A DNA stretch of 64,000 nucleotides, taken from Phyllobacterium sophorae (GTDB lineage Bacteria > Pseudomonadota > Alphaproteobacteria > Rhizobiales > Rhizobiaceae). Where the stretch lies: assembly GCF_003010965.1 (NCBI RefSeq), contig NZ_PGGM01000013.1:62001-126000 (forward strand). Direction: 5' to 3'. The notes under the pieces are model-generated. The model had not been told where the DNA came from. It saw nothing but the letters and a program-made list of their open reading frames with translations, and searched no databases. Position numbers and translations under genes: made by a program. Shown one piece after another: positions 49,562-59,644 of this stretch. The stretch's first letter is position 1; every line of letters starts with the position of its first letter.

Positions 49562-52500
49562 ATGCGCTTCACCAAACTCCGGCTCCTCGGGTTCAAATCT
49601 TTCGTAGAACCGGCGGAATTCGTCATCGAAGGCGGCCTGACCGGTGTGGTCGGCCCCAATGGCTGCGGCAAGTCCAATCTTGTTGAGGCATTGCGCTGGG
49701 TCATGGGCGAAAGCTCCTACAAGAACATGCGCGCCTCCGGCATGGATGACGTCATCTTCTCCGGTTCAGGCACGAGACCGTCACGCAACACTGCAGAAGT
49801 GACGCTTTTTCTCGACAATCAGGATCGTAGCGCGCCCTCTGCCTTCAACAATGCGGACGAACTTCAGGTTTCGCGGCGTATCGAACGCGAGGCAGGCTCA
49901 GTCTATCGCATCAACGGCAAGGATGCCCGGGCGAAGGACGTTCAATTGCTGTTTGCGGACCAATCCACTGGTGCGCGATCACCGTCGATGGTCGGACAGG
50001 GCCGTATCGGCGAGCTGATTCAGGCCAAGCCCCAGGCACGTCGTGCACTATTGGAGGAAGCTGCGGGCATATCGGGCCTGCACACGCGCCGCCACGAAGC
50101 GGAACTGCGACTGCGGGCGGCTGAACAAAATCTTGAACGTCTTGAGGACGTCGTCGGCGAGCTTGAGACTCAGATAGAGAGTCTGAAGCGCCAATCCCGT
50201 CAAGCAAACCGTTTCAAGAGCCTGTCCGCCGATATCCGCCGTTCTGAAGCGATTTTACTGCATTTGAGATGGTCCGTCGCCAAATCGCACGAAGGCGAAG
50301 CTCAATCTGCGCTGTCGATTGCAACTTCCGGCGTCGGAGATCGGGCGCAGCTTCAGATGAACGCCGCCAAAGAGCAGGCTATTGGCGCGCATAAATTACC
50401 CGATCTGCGTGACGCCGAAGCCAAGGCTGCTGCCGTATTGCAACGGCTGACGATTGCTCGCTCGCAACTCAATGAAGAAGCTGAACGTATTCGTAGCCGT
50501 CAAACCGAAATTGAGAAGCGGCTGATTCAGTTTACTGCGGATATTGCGCGCGAAGAGCAGATGGTGCGCGACAACGCAGATGTGCTCGCGCGTCTCGACT
50601 CCGAGGAGCGATCGCTCAACGAAGAAAATGCCAATGCCGGTGAGCGCGAAATTAAGACGCGAGCTGAATTCGAACGTGCTGATGCCGAACTGAAGGAAAG
50701 TGAAGCCGCACTTGCCAAGGTTACCGCCGAGCGTGCTGAAGCCTCAGCCGAGCGCGCGCAGATAGAGCGAAATTTACGCGAGAGCGCCGAACGACGCGAT
50801 CGGCTTGTCCGCCAGGTGGGCGATGTCGAGCGTGATCTGTCTGCGGTCGCCGCACAAATCGCCACTTTGGCCGATCCCGTTGAAAAGCAGAGCCTTGTTG
50901 ACATCGCAGAGGCTGCTCTCGATCAGGCCGAAGAGTCGGCACTTACCGCTGAGGCAGCGGTCGAGGCAGCGCGCCGGATGGAGTTGGAGCTTCGTCAGCC
51001 CTTACAGGACGCACGAAGCAATCTGGGACGGGTCGAGACGGAAGCCCGTACACTCGCCAAGATGATCAATATTGGCGGCTCCGACCTTTTCCCGGCGGTC
51101 GTTGAGTCCGTGAAAGTCGAAAAAGGCTATGAAATTGCTCTCGGCGCCGCTCTCGGTGAAGATCTCGATGCTCCGATCGACAGAAGTGCTCCAGTTTTCT
51201 GGGGTGAAATCAATGGGTCCAGCCAGGACGCGGCTCTCCCTGCGGGCGTTCGATCCCTGGCCGATGTCATGCGCGCGCCGCGTCAGCTGGAGAGGCGTCT
51301 TGCCCAGATAGGTATTGTCGATGAGGCCGAGGGGCAACGCCTGCAGTCTGCTCTGATGCCCGGCCAGCGGCTTGTCAGCCGTTCCGGCGCGCTCTGGCGC
51401 TGGGATGGGTATACTGCCAGCGCTGATGCTCCTACACCAGCCGCACAGCGCCTTGCCCAGAAAAACCGGCTGGCCGAACTTGATCTCGAGGTGGTCGAGG
51501 CAACGAAACGGTTGCGCGAGGCGGAAGCCGGGATTGCTGGTGCCGAAGCGGCGGTACGCCAATCTGTGGAAACGGAGCGGACTGCGCGCGATCACTGGCG
51601 CGGTATGCAACGAGCAGTAAGCGATGCCCGCGAGGCTTTGGCCGCAGCCGAACGCGCAGCCGGGCAATTGTCGAGCCGCCGCGCCGCTCTTGATGAGGGC
51701 AAGGCTCGACTGGCCGAAACCCTGGAGGACACGCAAGAGCAGTTCGTGGAAGCGGAAACGCGGCTTGCAAATGCCGTCGATCTGCGTGACCTCGATATCC
51801 GGCTCGCCAGCCTGACAAGTGAAGTGACGCTGGATCGCGCCGCACTGGCTGAAGCGCGAGCTATCTACGACGGCCTTCGACGTGAGGCGGACAATCGAAT
51901 GCGGCGGCTGGAAGCGATCGGCCATGAGCGCAAGAGCTGGACTGGCCGCGCTGACAACGCCGATCGTCAGATCAAGTCACTTATAGAGCGGCGTCTGGAG
52001 GCGGAACGGGAGGCAGAGCACCTTGCCGATGCTCCGGAAGAGATCGCTGACCGCAATCGGACGTTGCTGTCGCAGTTGTCGGAGGCGGAATCGCTGCGCA
52101 AGGATGCCGCTGACAAGCTTGCTGTTGCGGAAGCCAGGCAACAGGAGCTGGACCGGGCTGCAACAGATGCCATTCAGGCTCTTGCGACAGCGCGCGAGGG
52201 CCGGGCTCGCGCTGAAGAACGCCTGGCTGCCGCCCAGGAACGTCGCATGGATGCCGAAGCCCGCATTGCGGAGGCCCTGAATTGCCCGCCACATGAGGCC
52301 ATGAAATTAACCGGACTGGGTCCTGAAGATCCGCTACCGGATGTGGAAGCCACCGAACGCAATCTGGAACGTCTGAAGATCGAGCGCGAGCGTCTTGGCG
52401 CTGTGAACCTGCGCGCGGAAGAAGAACAGGAAGAGCTCTCAGATCGGCTCGAAGCGATTGTCAGCGAGCGTGAAGATATCATCGAGGCTGTGAAGAAGCT

Positions 52501-53020
52501 GCGTCAGGCGATCCAGAGTCTCAACCGCGAGGGCCGTGAACGCCTGCTGGCTGCCTTTGAAGTCGTCAATGTCCAGTTCCAGCGTCTGTTCACCCATCTC
52601 TTCGGTGGCGGCACGGCGGAGCTGCAACTGATTGAATCGGATGATCCGCTGGAAGCGGGTTTGGAAATCCTGGCGCGGCCACCGGGCAAGAAACCGCAGA
52701 CGATGACACTTCTGTCCGGCGGCGAGCAGGCATTGACAGCCATGGCCTTGATCTTTGCAGTGTTCCTGACCAATCCCGCACCGATCTGCGTGCTCGACGA
52801 AGTGGATGCGCCACTTGATGATCACAATGTCGAGCGATTCTGCAATCTGATGGACGAGATGGCTTCGTCTACCGATACCCGGTTTGTGGTCATTACCCAC
52901 AATCCAATCACCATGGCACGAATGAACCGCCTCTTCGGTGTAACCATGGCCGAGCAGGGCGTCAGTCAGCTGGTTTCCGTTGATCTTCAGACCGCTGAAC
53001 AGCTTCGCGAAGCAAGCTAA
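49562..53020 (+). CDS. smc: Chromosome segregation ATPase SMC
   Basis: Chromosome-compacting ATPase of 1152 residues that forms the condensin ring with ScpA and ScpB. Walker A GPNGCGKSNL is at 31-40 in a full head domain (MRFTKLRLLGFKSFVEP...). Two long coiled coils, rich in Glu, Arg and Ala (about 160-490 and 650-1000), flank a hinge (about 500-640, ...LFPAVVESVKVEKGYEIALGAALGEDL). The C-terminal head carries the signature LLSGGEQALTAMALIFAVF and Walker B ICVLDEVDAPLDD. A terminator with a T-run follows. It is the longest gene of the window. Confidence 0.96.
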   Translation: MRFTKLRLLGFKSFVEPAEFVIEGGLTGVVGPNGCGKSNLVEALRWVMGESSYKNMRASGMDDVIFSGSGTRPSRNTAEVTLFLDNQDRSAPSAFNNADELQVSRRIEREAGSVYRINGKDARAKDVQLLFADQSTGARSPSMVGQGRIGELIQAKPQARRALLEEAAGISGLHTRRHEAELRLRAAEQNLERLEDVVGELETQIESLKRQSRQANRFKSLSADIRRSEAILLHLRWSVAKSHEGEAQSALSIATSGVGDRAQLQMNAAKEQAIGAHKLPDLRDAEAKAAAVLQRLTIARSQLNEEAERIRSRQTEIEKRLIQFTADIAREEQMVRDNADVLARLDSEERSLNEENANAGEREIKTRAEFERADAELKESEAALAKVTAERAEASAERAQIERNLRESAERRDRLVRQVGDVERDLSAVAAQIATLADPVEKQSLVDIAEAALDQAEESALTAEAAVEAARRMELELRQPLQDARSNLGRVETEARTLAKMINIGGSDLFPAVVESVKVEKGYEIALGAALGEDLDAPIDRSAPVFWGEINGSSQDAALPAGVRSLADVMRAPRQLERRLAQIGIVDEAEGQRLQSALMPGQRLVSRSGALWRWDGYTASADAPTPAAQRLAQKNRLAELDLEVVEATKRLREAEAGIAGAEAAVRQSVETERTARDHWRGMQRAVSDAREALAAAERAAGQLSSRRAALDEGKARLAETLEDTQEQFVEAETRLANAVDLRDLDIRLASLTSEVTLDRAALAEARAIYDGLRREADNRMRRLEAIGHERKSWTGRADNADRQIKSLIERRLEAEREAEHLADAPEEIADRNRTLLSQLSEAESLRKDAADKLAVAEARQQELDRAATDAIQALATAREGRARAEERLAAAQERRMDAEARIAEALNCPPHEAMKLTGLGPEDPLPDVEATERNLERLKIERERLGAVNLRAEEEQEELSDRLEAIVSEREDIIEAVKKLRQAIQSLNREGRERLLAAFEVVNVQFQRLFTHLFGGGTAELQLIESDDPLEAGLEILARPPGKKPQTMTLLSGGEQALTAMALIFAVFLTNPAPICVLDEVDAPLDDHNVERFCNLMDEMASSTDTRFVVITHNPITMARMNRLFGVTMAEQGVSQLVSVDLQTAEQLREAS

Positions 53021-53079
53021 CCTTCCGAATGACGAAGGATTTCAAAGATTAACGCGGATTTACTCTGCTAATCGATTTG

Positions 53080-53103
53080 AATGCTGCGTTGCAGCATTTT
53101 TCT
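53080..53103 (+). terminator. Rho-independent terminator after smc
   Basis: Perfect 8-base arms AATGCTGC and GCAGCATT enclose GTT and run into a stretch of five T followed by CT. It lies 59 bases after the smc stop and 62 bases before ppdK. Confidence 0.85.
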
Positions 53104-53165
53104 ATGGTGCTTGACGGAATGATCGCGTAGACCTCTCATATGCTCTGGCGGCATGGGAGGCTGCA

Positions 53166-55829
53166 ATGGTGAAATGGGTCTACACATTCGGTGATGGCAA
53201 GGCAGAAGGTTCTGCTGGCGATCGCAATCTTTTGGGAGGAAAAGGAGCAAATCTCGCCGAGATGTGCTCCCTCGGGTTGCCCGTTCCGCCTGGCTTTACC
53301 ATAACGACGGAAGTTTGCAGCAGGTTTTACGAAAACAACCGCCAATATCCCGATACGCTGGAAGGTGATGTAAAAGCGGCACTGACCCACATAGCCAGCG
53401 TCACCGGCCGCAACTTCGGGGATAAAAACAAGCCGCTTCTCGTTTCCGTACGCTCCGGTTCTCGTGCCTCCATGCCAGGCATGATGGACACAGTTCTCAA
53501 CCTCGGCCTCAATGATGAGACGGTTGAGGCAATCGCTCACGAAACGGGTGATGCCAGATTCGCCTATGACAGCTACCGCCGCTTCATCCAGATGTATTCT
53601 GATGTTGTGATGGGGCTGGATCATGCGGTGTTTGAAGAAATCCTCGAAGATGCAAAAGCCAATCTGGGCCATGAGGTCGACACAGCTCTAACTGCCGAGG
53701 ACTGGAAGGGTATCATCGACCTCTATAAGGCCAAGGTCGAAGAGGAACTGGAAGAGCCGTTTCCCCAAGATCCGGAGAGGCAGCTTTGGGGTGCTATTGG
53801 CGCAGTCTTTTCCAGCTGGATGAACGCGCGCGCGATCACCTATCGCCGCTTGCACAATATTCCTGAAAGCTGGGGAACAGCCGTCAGCGTTCAGGCGATG
53901 GTGTTCGGTAATATGGGCAATCGTTCGGCGACCGGAGTCGCGTTCACGCGCAACCCCTCGACAGGCGAAAAGAAACTCTACGGCGAGTTTCTGGTTAATG
54001 CACAGGGTGAGGACGTGGTGGCCGGCATCAGGACACCGCAAAATATTACTGAAGAAGCCCGCATTGCCGCCGGGTCGGACAAACCGTCTCTGGAAAAGGT
54101 GATGCCTGACGCATTCGCCGAGTTCTGCGCCGTTTCGGAGCGGCTTGAGAGGCACTATGCCGACATGCAGGATCTCGAATTCACTATCGAGAACGGCAAG
54201 CTGTGGATGCTGCAGACGCGCTCAGGCAAGCGGACCGCGAAGGCTGCGTTGCGGATCGCCGTCGAGATGGCAGAAGAAGGGCTGATTTCACGCGAGGAAG
54301 CAGTATTGCGCATCGATCCCGCTTCGCTGGATCAACTGCTCCATCCAACCATCGATCCGAGTGCAAAGCGCAATGTCATCGGCAGCGGCCTTCCCGCGTC
54401 CCCAGGTGCCGCTACGGGTGAAATTGTTTTCTCCTCGGAGGATGCCGAACAGCTGAAATCGGAAGGGCGCAAGGCCATTCTTGTCCGGATCGAAACCAGT
54501 CCCGAAGACATTCATGGCATGCACGCCGCTGAAGCCATCCTGACCACGCGCGGCGGCATGACCAGCCACGCCGCTGTGGTGGCACGGGGCATGGGCAAGC
54601 CCTGTGTTTCAGGCGCGGGCTCGCTGCGTGTCGACTATCGCAACGAAACCTTGCTCGCTATGGGCGTTGTCTTGAAAAAGGGTGACATCATCACCATCGA
54701 TGGCGGTATTGGCCAGGTTTTGAAGGGCGCTGTCCCTATGCTGCAGCCGGAACTTTCCGGCGATTTCGGTAAGATCATGGAATGGGCTGATGGGGCACGG
54801 CGCATGAAAGTGCGCGCCAATGCTGAGACGCCCAACGATGCCCGCATGGCTCGCTCATTCGGAGCTGAAGGCATTGGACTTTGCCGCACCGAGCATATGT
54901 TCTTCGAGGGCGAGCGCGTCGTTGTCATGCGCGAGATGATCCTGGCCGATAATGAGAAAGGTCGCCGCGCTGCTCTCGACAAGCTCTTGCCGATGCAACG
55001 GTCTGACTTCGTTGAATTATTCGAAATCATGAATGGCCTGCCGGTTACGATCCGCCTGCTTGATCCTCCGTTGCACGAATTCCTGCCGAAGACGGAGGAG
55101 GAGATCGCTGAAGTTGCCAATGCCATGAATGTGAGTGTGGACAAGCTGCGTGAGCGAACCGAAAGTCTGCATGAAATCAACCCGATGCTTGGACATCGCG
55201 GCTGCCGGCTCGCCATTTCCTATCCGGAAATTGCCGAAATGCAGGCGCGGGCGATTTTCGAAGCGGCGGTTGAGGCAGCCAAATCGACCGGTGCGCCGGT
55301 CGAACCCGAGATCATGGTACCGCTCGTCGGGCTTCGTGCCGAGCTGGATTTCGTCAAGGCGCGGATCGACGCTGTTGCTGCCGATGTGATGAAAGAGGCG
55401 GATATCAAGATCAACTATCTGGTGGGGACTATGATCGAGCTGCCGCGCGCCGCAGTGCGGGCCCATTCGATCGCCGAGGTTGCCGAGTTTTTCTCTTTTG
55501 GTACCAATGATTTGACCCAAACCACATTTGGTATATCGCGCGATGATGCCTCGTCGTTCTTGATGACCTATCAAACCAAGGGAATCATCGAACAGGATCC
55601 TTTCGTCTCGATCGACGTCGATGGTGTGGGCGAACTGGTGCGCCTCGCGGTGGAAAAGGGCAGGGCGACGCGCCCTGGCATCAAGCTCGGAATTTGCGGC
55701 GAACATGGCGGCGATCCGGCGTCAATCCACTTCTGCGAGGAAACGGGGCTGGACTACGTCTCCTGCTCGCCATTCCGGGTTCCGATTGCCCGTCTTGCGG
55801 CCGCCCAGGCGTCGGCTAAATCAAAATGA
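53166..55829 (+). CDS. ppdK: Pyruvate, phosphate dikinase
   Basis: Interconverts pyruvate, ATP and phosphate with phosphoenolpyruvate, AMP and diphosphate; in rhizobia it works in gluconeogenesis. The 887-residue protein has the nucleotide-binding domain (GGKGANLAEMCSLGLPVPPGF at the start, SVRSGSRASMPGMMDTVLNLGL), the swivelling phospho-His domain with GGMTSHAAVVARGMGKPCVSG (His468), and the PEP/pyruvate barrel. The barrel has GLCRTEHMFF, the late active-site Cys in GICGEHGGDP and the conserved SFGTNDLTQTTFG. Length is normal. Confidence 0.97.
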   Translation: MVKWVYTFGDGKAEGSAGDRNLLGGKGANLAEMCSLGLPVPPGFTITTEVCSRFYENNRQYPDTLEGDVKAALTHIASVTGRNFGDKNKPLLVSVRSGSRASMPGMMDTVLNLGLNDETVEAIAHETGDARFAYDSYRRFIQMYSDVVMGLDHAVFEEILEDAKANLGHEVDTALTAEDWKGIIDLYKAKVEEELEEPFPQDPERQLWGAIGAVFSSWMNARAITYRRLHNIPESWGTAVSVQAMVFGNMGNRSATGVAFTRNPSTGEKKLYGEFLVNAQGEDVVAGIRTPQNITEEARIAAGSDKPSLEKVMPDAFAEFCAVSERLERHYADMQDLEFTIENGKLWMLQTRSGKRTAKAALRIAVEMAEEGLISREEAVLRIDPASLDQLLHPTIDPSAKRNVIGSGLPASPGAATGEIVFSSEDAEQLKSEGRKAILVRIETSPEDIHGMHAAEAILTTRGGMTSHAAVVARGMGKPCVSGAGSLRVDYRNETLLAMGVVLKKGDIITIDGGIGQVLKGAVPMLQPELSGDFGKIMEWADGARRMKVRANAETPNDARMARSFGAEGIGLCRTEHMFFEGERVVVMREMILADNEKGRRAALDKLLPMQRSDFVELFEIMNGLPVTIRLLDPPLHEFLPKTEEEIAEVANAMNVSVDKLRERTESLHEINPMLGHRGCRLAISYPEIAEMQARAIFEAAVEAAKSTGAPVEPEIMVPLVGLRAELDFVKARIDAVAADVMKEADIKINYLVGTMIELPRAAVRAHSIAEVAEFFSFGTNDLTQTTFGISRDDASSFLMTYQTKGIIEQDPFVSIDVDGVGELVRLAVEKGRATRPGIKLGICGEHGGDPASIHFCEETGLDYVSCSPFRVPIARLAAAQASAKSK

Positions 55830-55907
55830 GTTGAAAGGGAAGCGAAAGTCCATCCTGCCACAAATCCGCTTGGTTGCACGTGCCTAGCTCGGCGCGTTCC
55901 TCAAGTG

Positions 55908-56666
55908 ATGGCTATGATCTTGCGCAAAATCTCCCTCAGTCTGATCGCTCTCCTTTTTGTTGCGCCGACCGGCGTGTCTGCCAAAGAACACCCGCATTTC
56001 GTCGAGCCAAAGCTCTACGTGACCAAGGGTGGCAAGGCCACGCCTCAGGTTGCCTTGACGCTCGATGCCTGCTCGGGCCAGACCGATCTGCGCATCCTCA
56101 ACGCATTGGTGGATAATCATATTCCGGCGACAATTTTTGTCACCGGTCGCTGGCTCAAGCGCAATGTCGCGGCGCTTGGCGTGATGAAAGCCCATGCCGA
56201 CCTGTTCGAGCTGGAAAATCATGGACTAAACCATGTCCCTGCTATTGACGACCAGCCGACAATGTTCGGACTGAAAACAGCTGGATCGCAAGCCGCTATC
56301 CAATCCGAAATACAGGGCGGCGTAGATGCCCTGCAAACGGCAGCGATAACGAAGCCGGCCTGGTATCGCGATGCGACCGCCCGCTATAGCGACGATGCGA
56401 TCACGCTGATCCACCAGTTGGGTTATCGCGTGGCAGGCTATTCGCTGAATGCCGATATGGGTGCCTCACTCATGGCCGGCCAGGTGGAAAAGCGCATCAC
56501 AGCCGCCAAGGACGGCGACGTCATCATTGCCCATGTCAATCAGCCGGGTCGCGTCGCGGGAGAAGGCGTGGTCAAGGGCATTCTGGCACTAAAGCAAAAG
56601 GGCTTCCGTTTCGTTCGTCTGGAGGACACTCAGGAGACTGAACGTTCTCCACAACCTGGGGCTTGA
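55908..56666 (+). CDS. Exported polysaccharide deacetylase-like protein
   Basis: A 252-residue protein with a signal peptide (to about ...TGVSAKE) and a carbohydrate-esterase-4-type fold. The first motif reads ALTLDACSGQTDLRIL, where classical members have FDDGP: one Asp is kept but the second is replaced by Ala-Cys. The His motif is present as LENHGLNH, and the late block is DGDVIIAHVNQPGRVAGEG with the catalytic-type His. This divergent NodB-like form occurs widely in proteobacteria and its substrate is unknown; loss of the second Asp may alter metal use. The start among GTG 55905, ATG 55908 and ATG 55914 is not decided. Confidence 0.8.
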   Translation: MAMILRKISLSLIALLFVAPTGVSAKEHPHFVEPKLYVTKGGKATPQVALTLDACSGQTDLRILNALVDNHIPATIFVTGRWLKRNVAALGVMKAHADLFELENHGLNHVPAIDDQPTMFGLKTAGSQAAIQSEIQGGVDALQTAAITKPAWYRDATARYSDDAITLIHQLGYRVAGYSLNADMGASLMAGQVEKRITAAKDGDVIIAHVNQPGRVAGEGVVKGILALKQKGFRFVRLEDTQETERSPQPGA

Positions 56667-57017
56667 GTTCCTCTAAAAGCTGCTTCCTAAGTTTTTATGC
56701 GACTATCGAATAATTGACGGAATTTCGAATTCGTGTTTTTTCCCTGCTGCGCTTGGTTGCGCGGCACCTTGGGAGGGGGCTACCAGTATGAAATTCGATA
56801 GTTTAGACGACGGTGCGGGCTACAACCTCGCGCAATCGATTTTTTGACGAACAATTTTTTAAGCAAGAACCAACTACCGGCACTATAGGACTGGCGTACG
56901 TACAGTGATGGCAAGAGGCCAGCTGTACAGTGGTTGTGCTTGCCTGATGGCATGCAGATATTCCCAGCTGTTTGCCGATTTTATTTTCTTATGACCTGAT
57001 TTTGAGGAGGAATTATT
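56667..57017. other. 351-base AT-rich intergenic region before the GH31 gene
   Basis: It contains several A/T runs and two copies of GTACAGTG (56900-56907 and 56925-56932), 25 bases apart, that could be direct-repeat regulator sites. A strong ribosome site GAGGAGG (57004-57010) closes it before a TTG start. No gene is seen. The base composition is visibly more A/T-rich than the housekeeping regions. Confidence 0.5.
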
Positions 57018-59590
57018 TTGAACCGCGTTCAACTTTCTATTCTAAGTCTATTGCTATTGCCAGGATTGACCGGTTGCAATGACAGCAATTCTTCGCAGGG
57101 CACAGACGGTGGAACCTTTATTGCTGGGCCACCCGGGGAAAAAGGCGAAATTGGAGAAAAAGGCCCAGCCGGAGAGAAGGGCGAGGGAAGGATAGAACCG
57201 GCCAATTTGCCAACGGGCGTTACGCTACAATCGGGCGGCTTTGATGTTCAGTTGGAAAAGGATGTGCTTGAAGTTCGCGCTTTCGCGGCAAATATATTGC
57301 GCGTCCGTTTCCGGCCGGATGGCATGGCAGCAACGGACGCAACCCGCGTTCTTCCGCAACCGGGGGACGTCGCGCCGGTTGAGCCCGTTGCCGAAATCGA
57401 TCCAGAGGTTAGAGGAGACGCGGATTCGGTTGAGATCACGACGGGTCAGTTTACCGCCAAGTGGGAAAAACGGACGGAAACGATCCTTCTCAGGGATGCC
57501 GCAGGCAAGATTTTGGCGCGTTCCCCCGCCGCCGATCTGCAACTCGGACAAGTGAGCGTAGAACACAATGCTTCCGATGCTCTCTATGGTATTGCAGACG
57601 AGGCAAGCATTGGTAATACAGGAATATTGCGCACGGGCCTGCAGGATTTGAAGACGTCCGACCAAGGTCATGCGGGTGCCCCGCTTGTCTGGAGCACAAG
57701 CGGCTATGGTGTTCTGGTCGACACGATAGGGTCAGAAACGAGCAATGTCGATCTCTCGGACTCCCGCCGCATTGTTTTTGGGTCCATTTCGAAACCGGAC
57801 GTTGACTACTATCTGCTGGTTGGCCGTCCTGCTGAAATATTTGGTTCGGTGGCCAGGATCAGCGGCCGCTCACCGCTGTTTCCAAAATGGGCGATGGGCT
57901 TCACCAATGGGGCGCAGACAACGCATGGAATGGAGACGACAACAGCGTTGGGCTTAACGAAACGAAGCTTCGTGTCATCATTTCACGATACCGCAGCGAA
58001 AACATTCCGATCGACGCCTTCACATTTGATCTGGACTGGATGAACTGGGCTCGAGCCGGCATACCAAACAGCCAGTTTACTTGGAATAGCGAAAAATTTC
58101 CTAATGGGGCGAACGGTGGGCTGAAGCGGTGGCTCGATGAGCAGGGAGTTAAGATGACCGCCATCCTGAAGCCCCGCATCCCTGTTGACTCCCAGGAAGG
58201 CAGCGAAGCCACAAAGAAGGGCTGGTGGATGCCGAATACAAAGGCAGTGGCGGATTATTTCCTGCCGACCACGGACATGCGGCACGTTGATTTCAGCAAA
58301 CCGGAGGTGATCAAATGGTATACGGACCATCTTGGCAGCCTGTTCGATTCAGGCATCGCCGGCTGGTGGAATGATGAGTTCGGTTCGAGCGGCGCCACCG
58401 ATGACGGCAATGAAACCGAAGGTCTGGATGCGCAGCGCGGCATCTATAACTGGCAGCGTACCAACAGGCCGGATACGCGCGTATGGTCGATCAACCGCAA
58501 CTTCTATCTGGGGTCGCAGCGTTACGCCTATGGCCTCTGGTCAGGTGATATCAGAAACGGCTTTTCCAGCATGGCTGAACAGCGCAATCGAATGCTGGGG
58601 GCAGTCAATGCCGGCGCCATGCAATGGACCATGGATACGGGTGGGTTCCAGAACGGAAGCGGGACTTTTGCGGGAGGCGGTACCGGTTATGAGGACTATG
58701 CGCGCTGGATGCAGTTTGCCATATGCACGCCGATCTTTCGCGTGTATGGCGAGAACGGGGTGCAACGTCAGCTCTGGTGGTATGGGACTGGCTATGACGC
58801 AGCCGTTGAGGCAATCAGGCTGCGCTACAAACTGATCCCCTATATTTACAGCTATGAACACCAGCGCAACAGGACCGGTGTCGGCATTGTTCGCCCGCTT
58901 ATTTTCGACTGGCCAAACGACCGCAATGTTCGCAACGATTCTCAGTCGTGGCTCTTCGGCGAATGGCTGCTGGCCTCTCCCGTCGTTGAGCAGGGGCAAC
59001 GCAGCAAGGATATCTATTTGCCGCAAGGGACCTGGACTGAGTGGAATTCCGGCAAATCGCAGACCGGGGGGCAATCCATCGCCTTCAACACCGTGAAATG
59101 GGAAAGCAATTTTCCGCTATTCTTCCGTCCGGGGGCGATCGTTCCCATGCTGCGTGAGGATGTCCAATATGTGGGTGAAAAGCCTCTGACGGAGCTGAAT
59201 ATAGAGGTGTTTCCCGATACGAAGCGCACTTCATTCGATTATTACGATGATGATGGCAAGAGCTACGACTACGAGAAAGGGATCTATTTCCTCCAGACAT
59301 TGTCGGTGCAAAGCAAAGACAAAGAGGTGACATTCGAAACCGCTGCTCCTGATCCCGCCGGCAGTTTCAAGCCGGAATTGGAATACTACACGGTGAAGAT
59401 TCACGTTCCCAACACCGCAGCCGTCAGTATCAACGATGCGAAACTGGATCCCGCGGCAAACCTGACCTCGCTAACCGGTGCAGCCGAAGGCTGGATCGCC
59501 GGTATCGATCCGGATCATGGTAATATTCCGGTGACCTATGTCCGCATCAAAGCCGGAGAGAAACAAAAGATCGTTCTCACCACACAGTGA
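57018..59590 (+). pseudogene. GH31-family glycoside hydrolase lipoprotein, split by a one-base frameshift
   Basis: An exported alpha-glycosidase-type lipoprotein (about 857 residues if read through). The first frame, 57018-58043, starts TTG with GAGGAGG upstream and encodes a lipobox (LTGC, Cys20), a collagen-like Gly-X-Y tract (37-57), the N-terminal beta domain and PLFPKWAMGFTN. Homology then moves to another frame, open from 57887 to 59590: WGADNAWNGDDN, IPIDAFTFDLDWMNW, GWWNDEFGS (nucleophile region), WSGDIRNGF (acid/base region), MDTGGF and the C-terminal sheets. The join falls near 57907-57908, where a single missing base restores one frame (F-T-N-W-G). It may be a true inactivating deletion, a sequence error or a -1 recoding site. 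Substrate (alpha-xyloside or alpha-glucoside) is unknown. Confidence 0.85.
57126..57188 (+). repeat. Collagen-like Gly-X-Y coding tract (seven triplets)
   Basis: Codons 37-57 of the GH31 lipoprotein encode seven uninterrupted Gly-X-Y triplets: GPP, GEK, GEI, GEK, GPA, GEK, GEG. The Glu-Lys pairs are those that stabilise bacterial collagen-like triple helices. The tract lies between the lipidated Cys and the catalytic domain. Confidence 0.9.
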
Positions 59591-59596
59591 CAAGAC

Positions 59597-59631
59597 CAAA
59601 AAAGGGGCGGCTGCGCCGCCCCATTTTCCTT
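59597..59631. terminator. Bidirectional terminator between the GH31 and aminotransferase genes
   Basis: Perfect 8-base arms GGGGCGGC (59604-59611) and GCCGCCCC (59615-59622) enclose TGC, with an A-run before and ATTTTCCTTT after. It lies 13 bases past the GH31 stop and serves the convergent aminotransferase gene equally well. Confidence 0.88.
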
Positions 59632-59644
59632 TAACATATTGATA

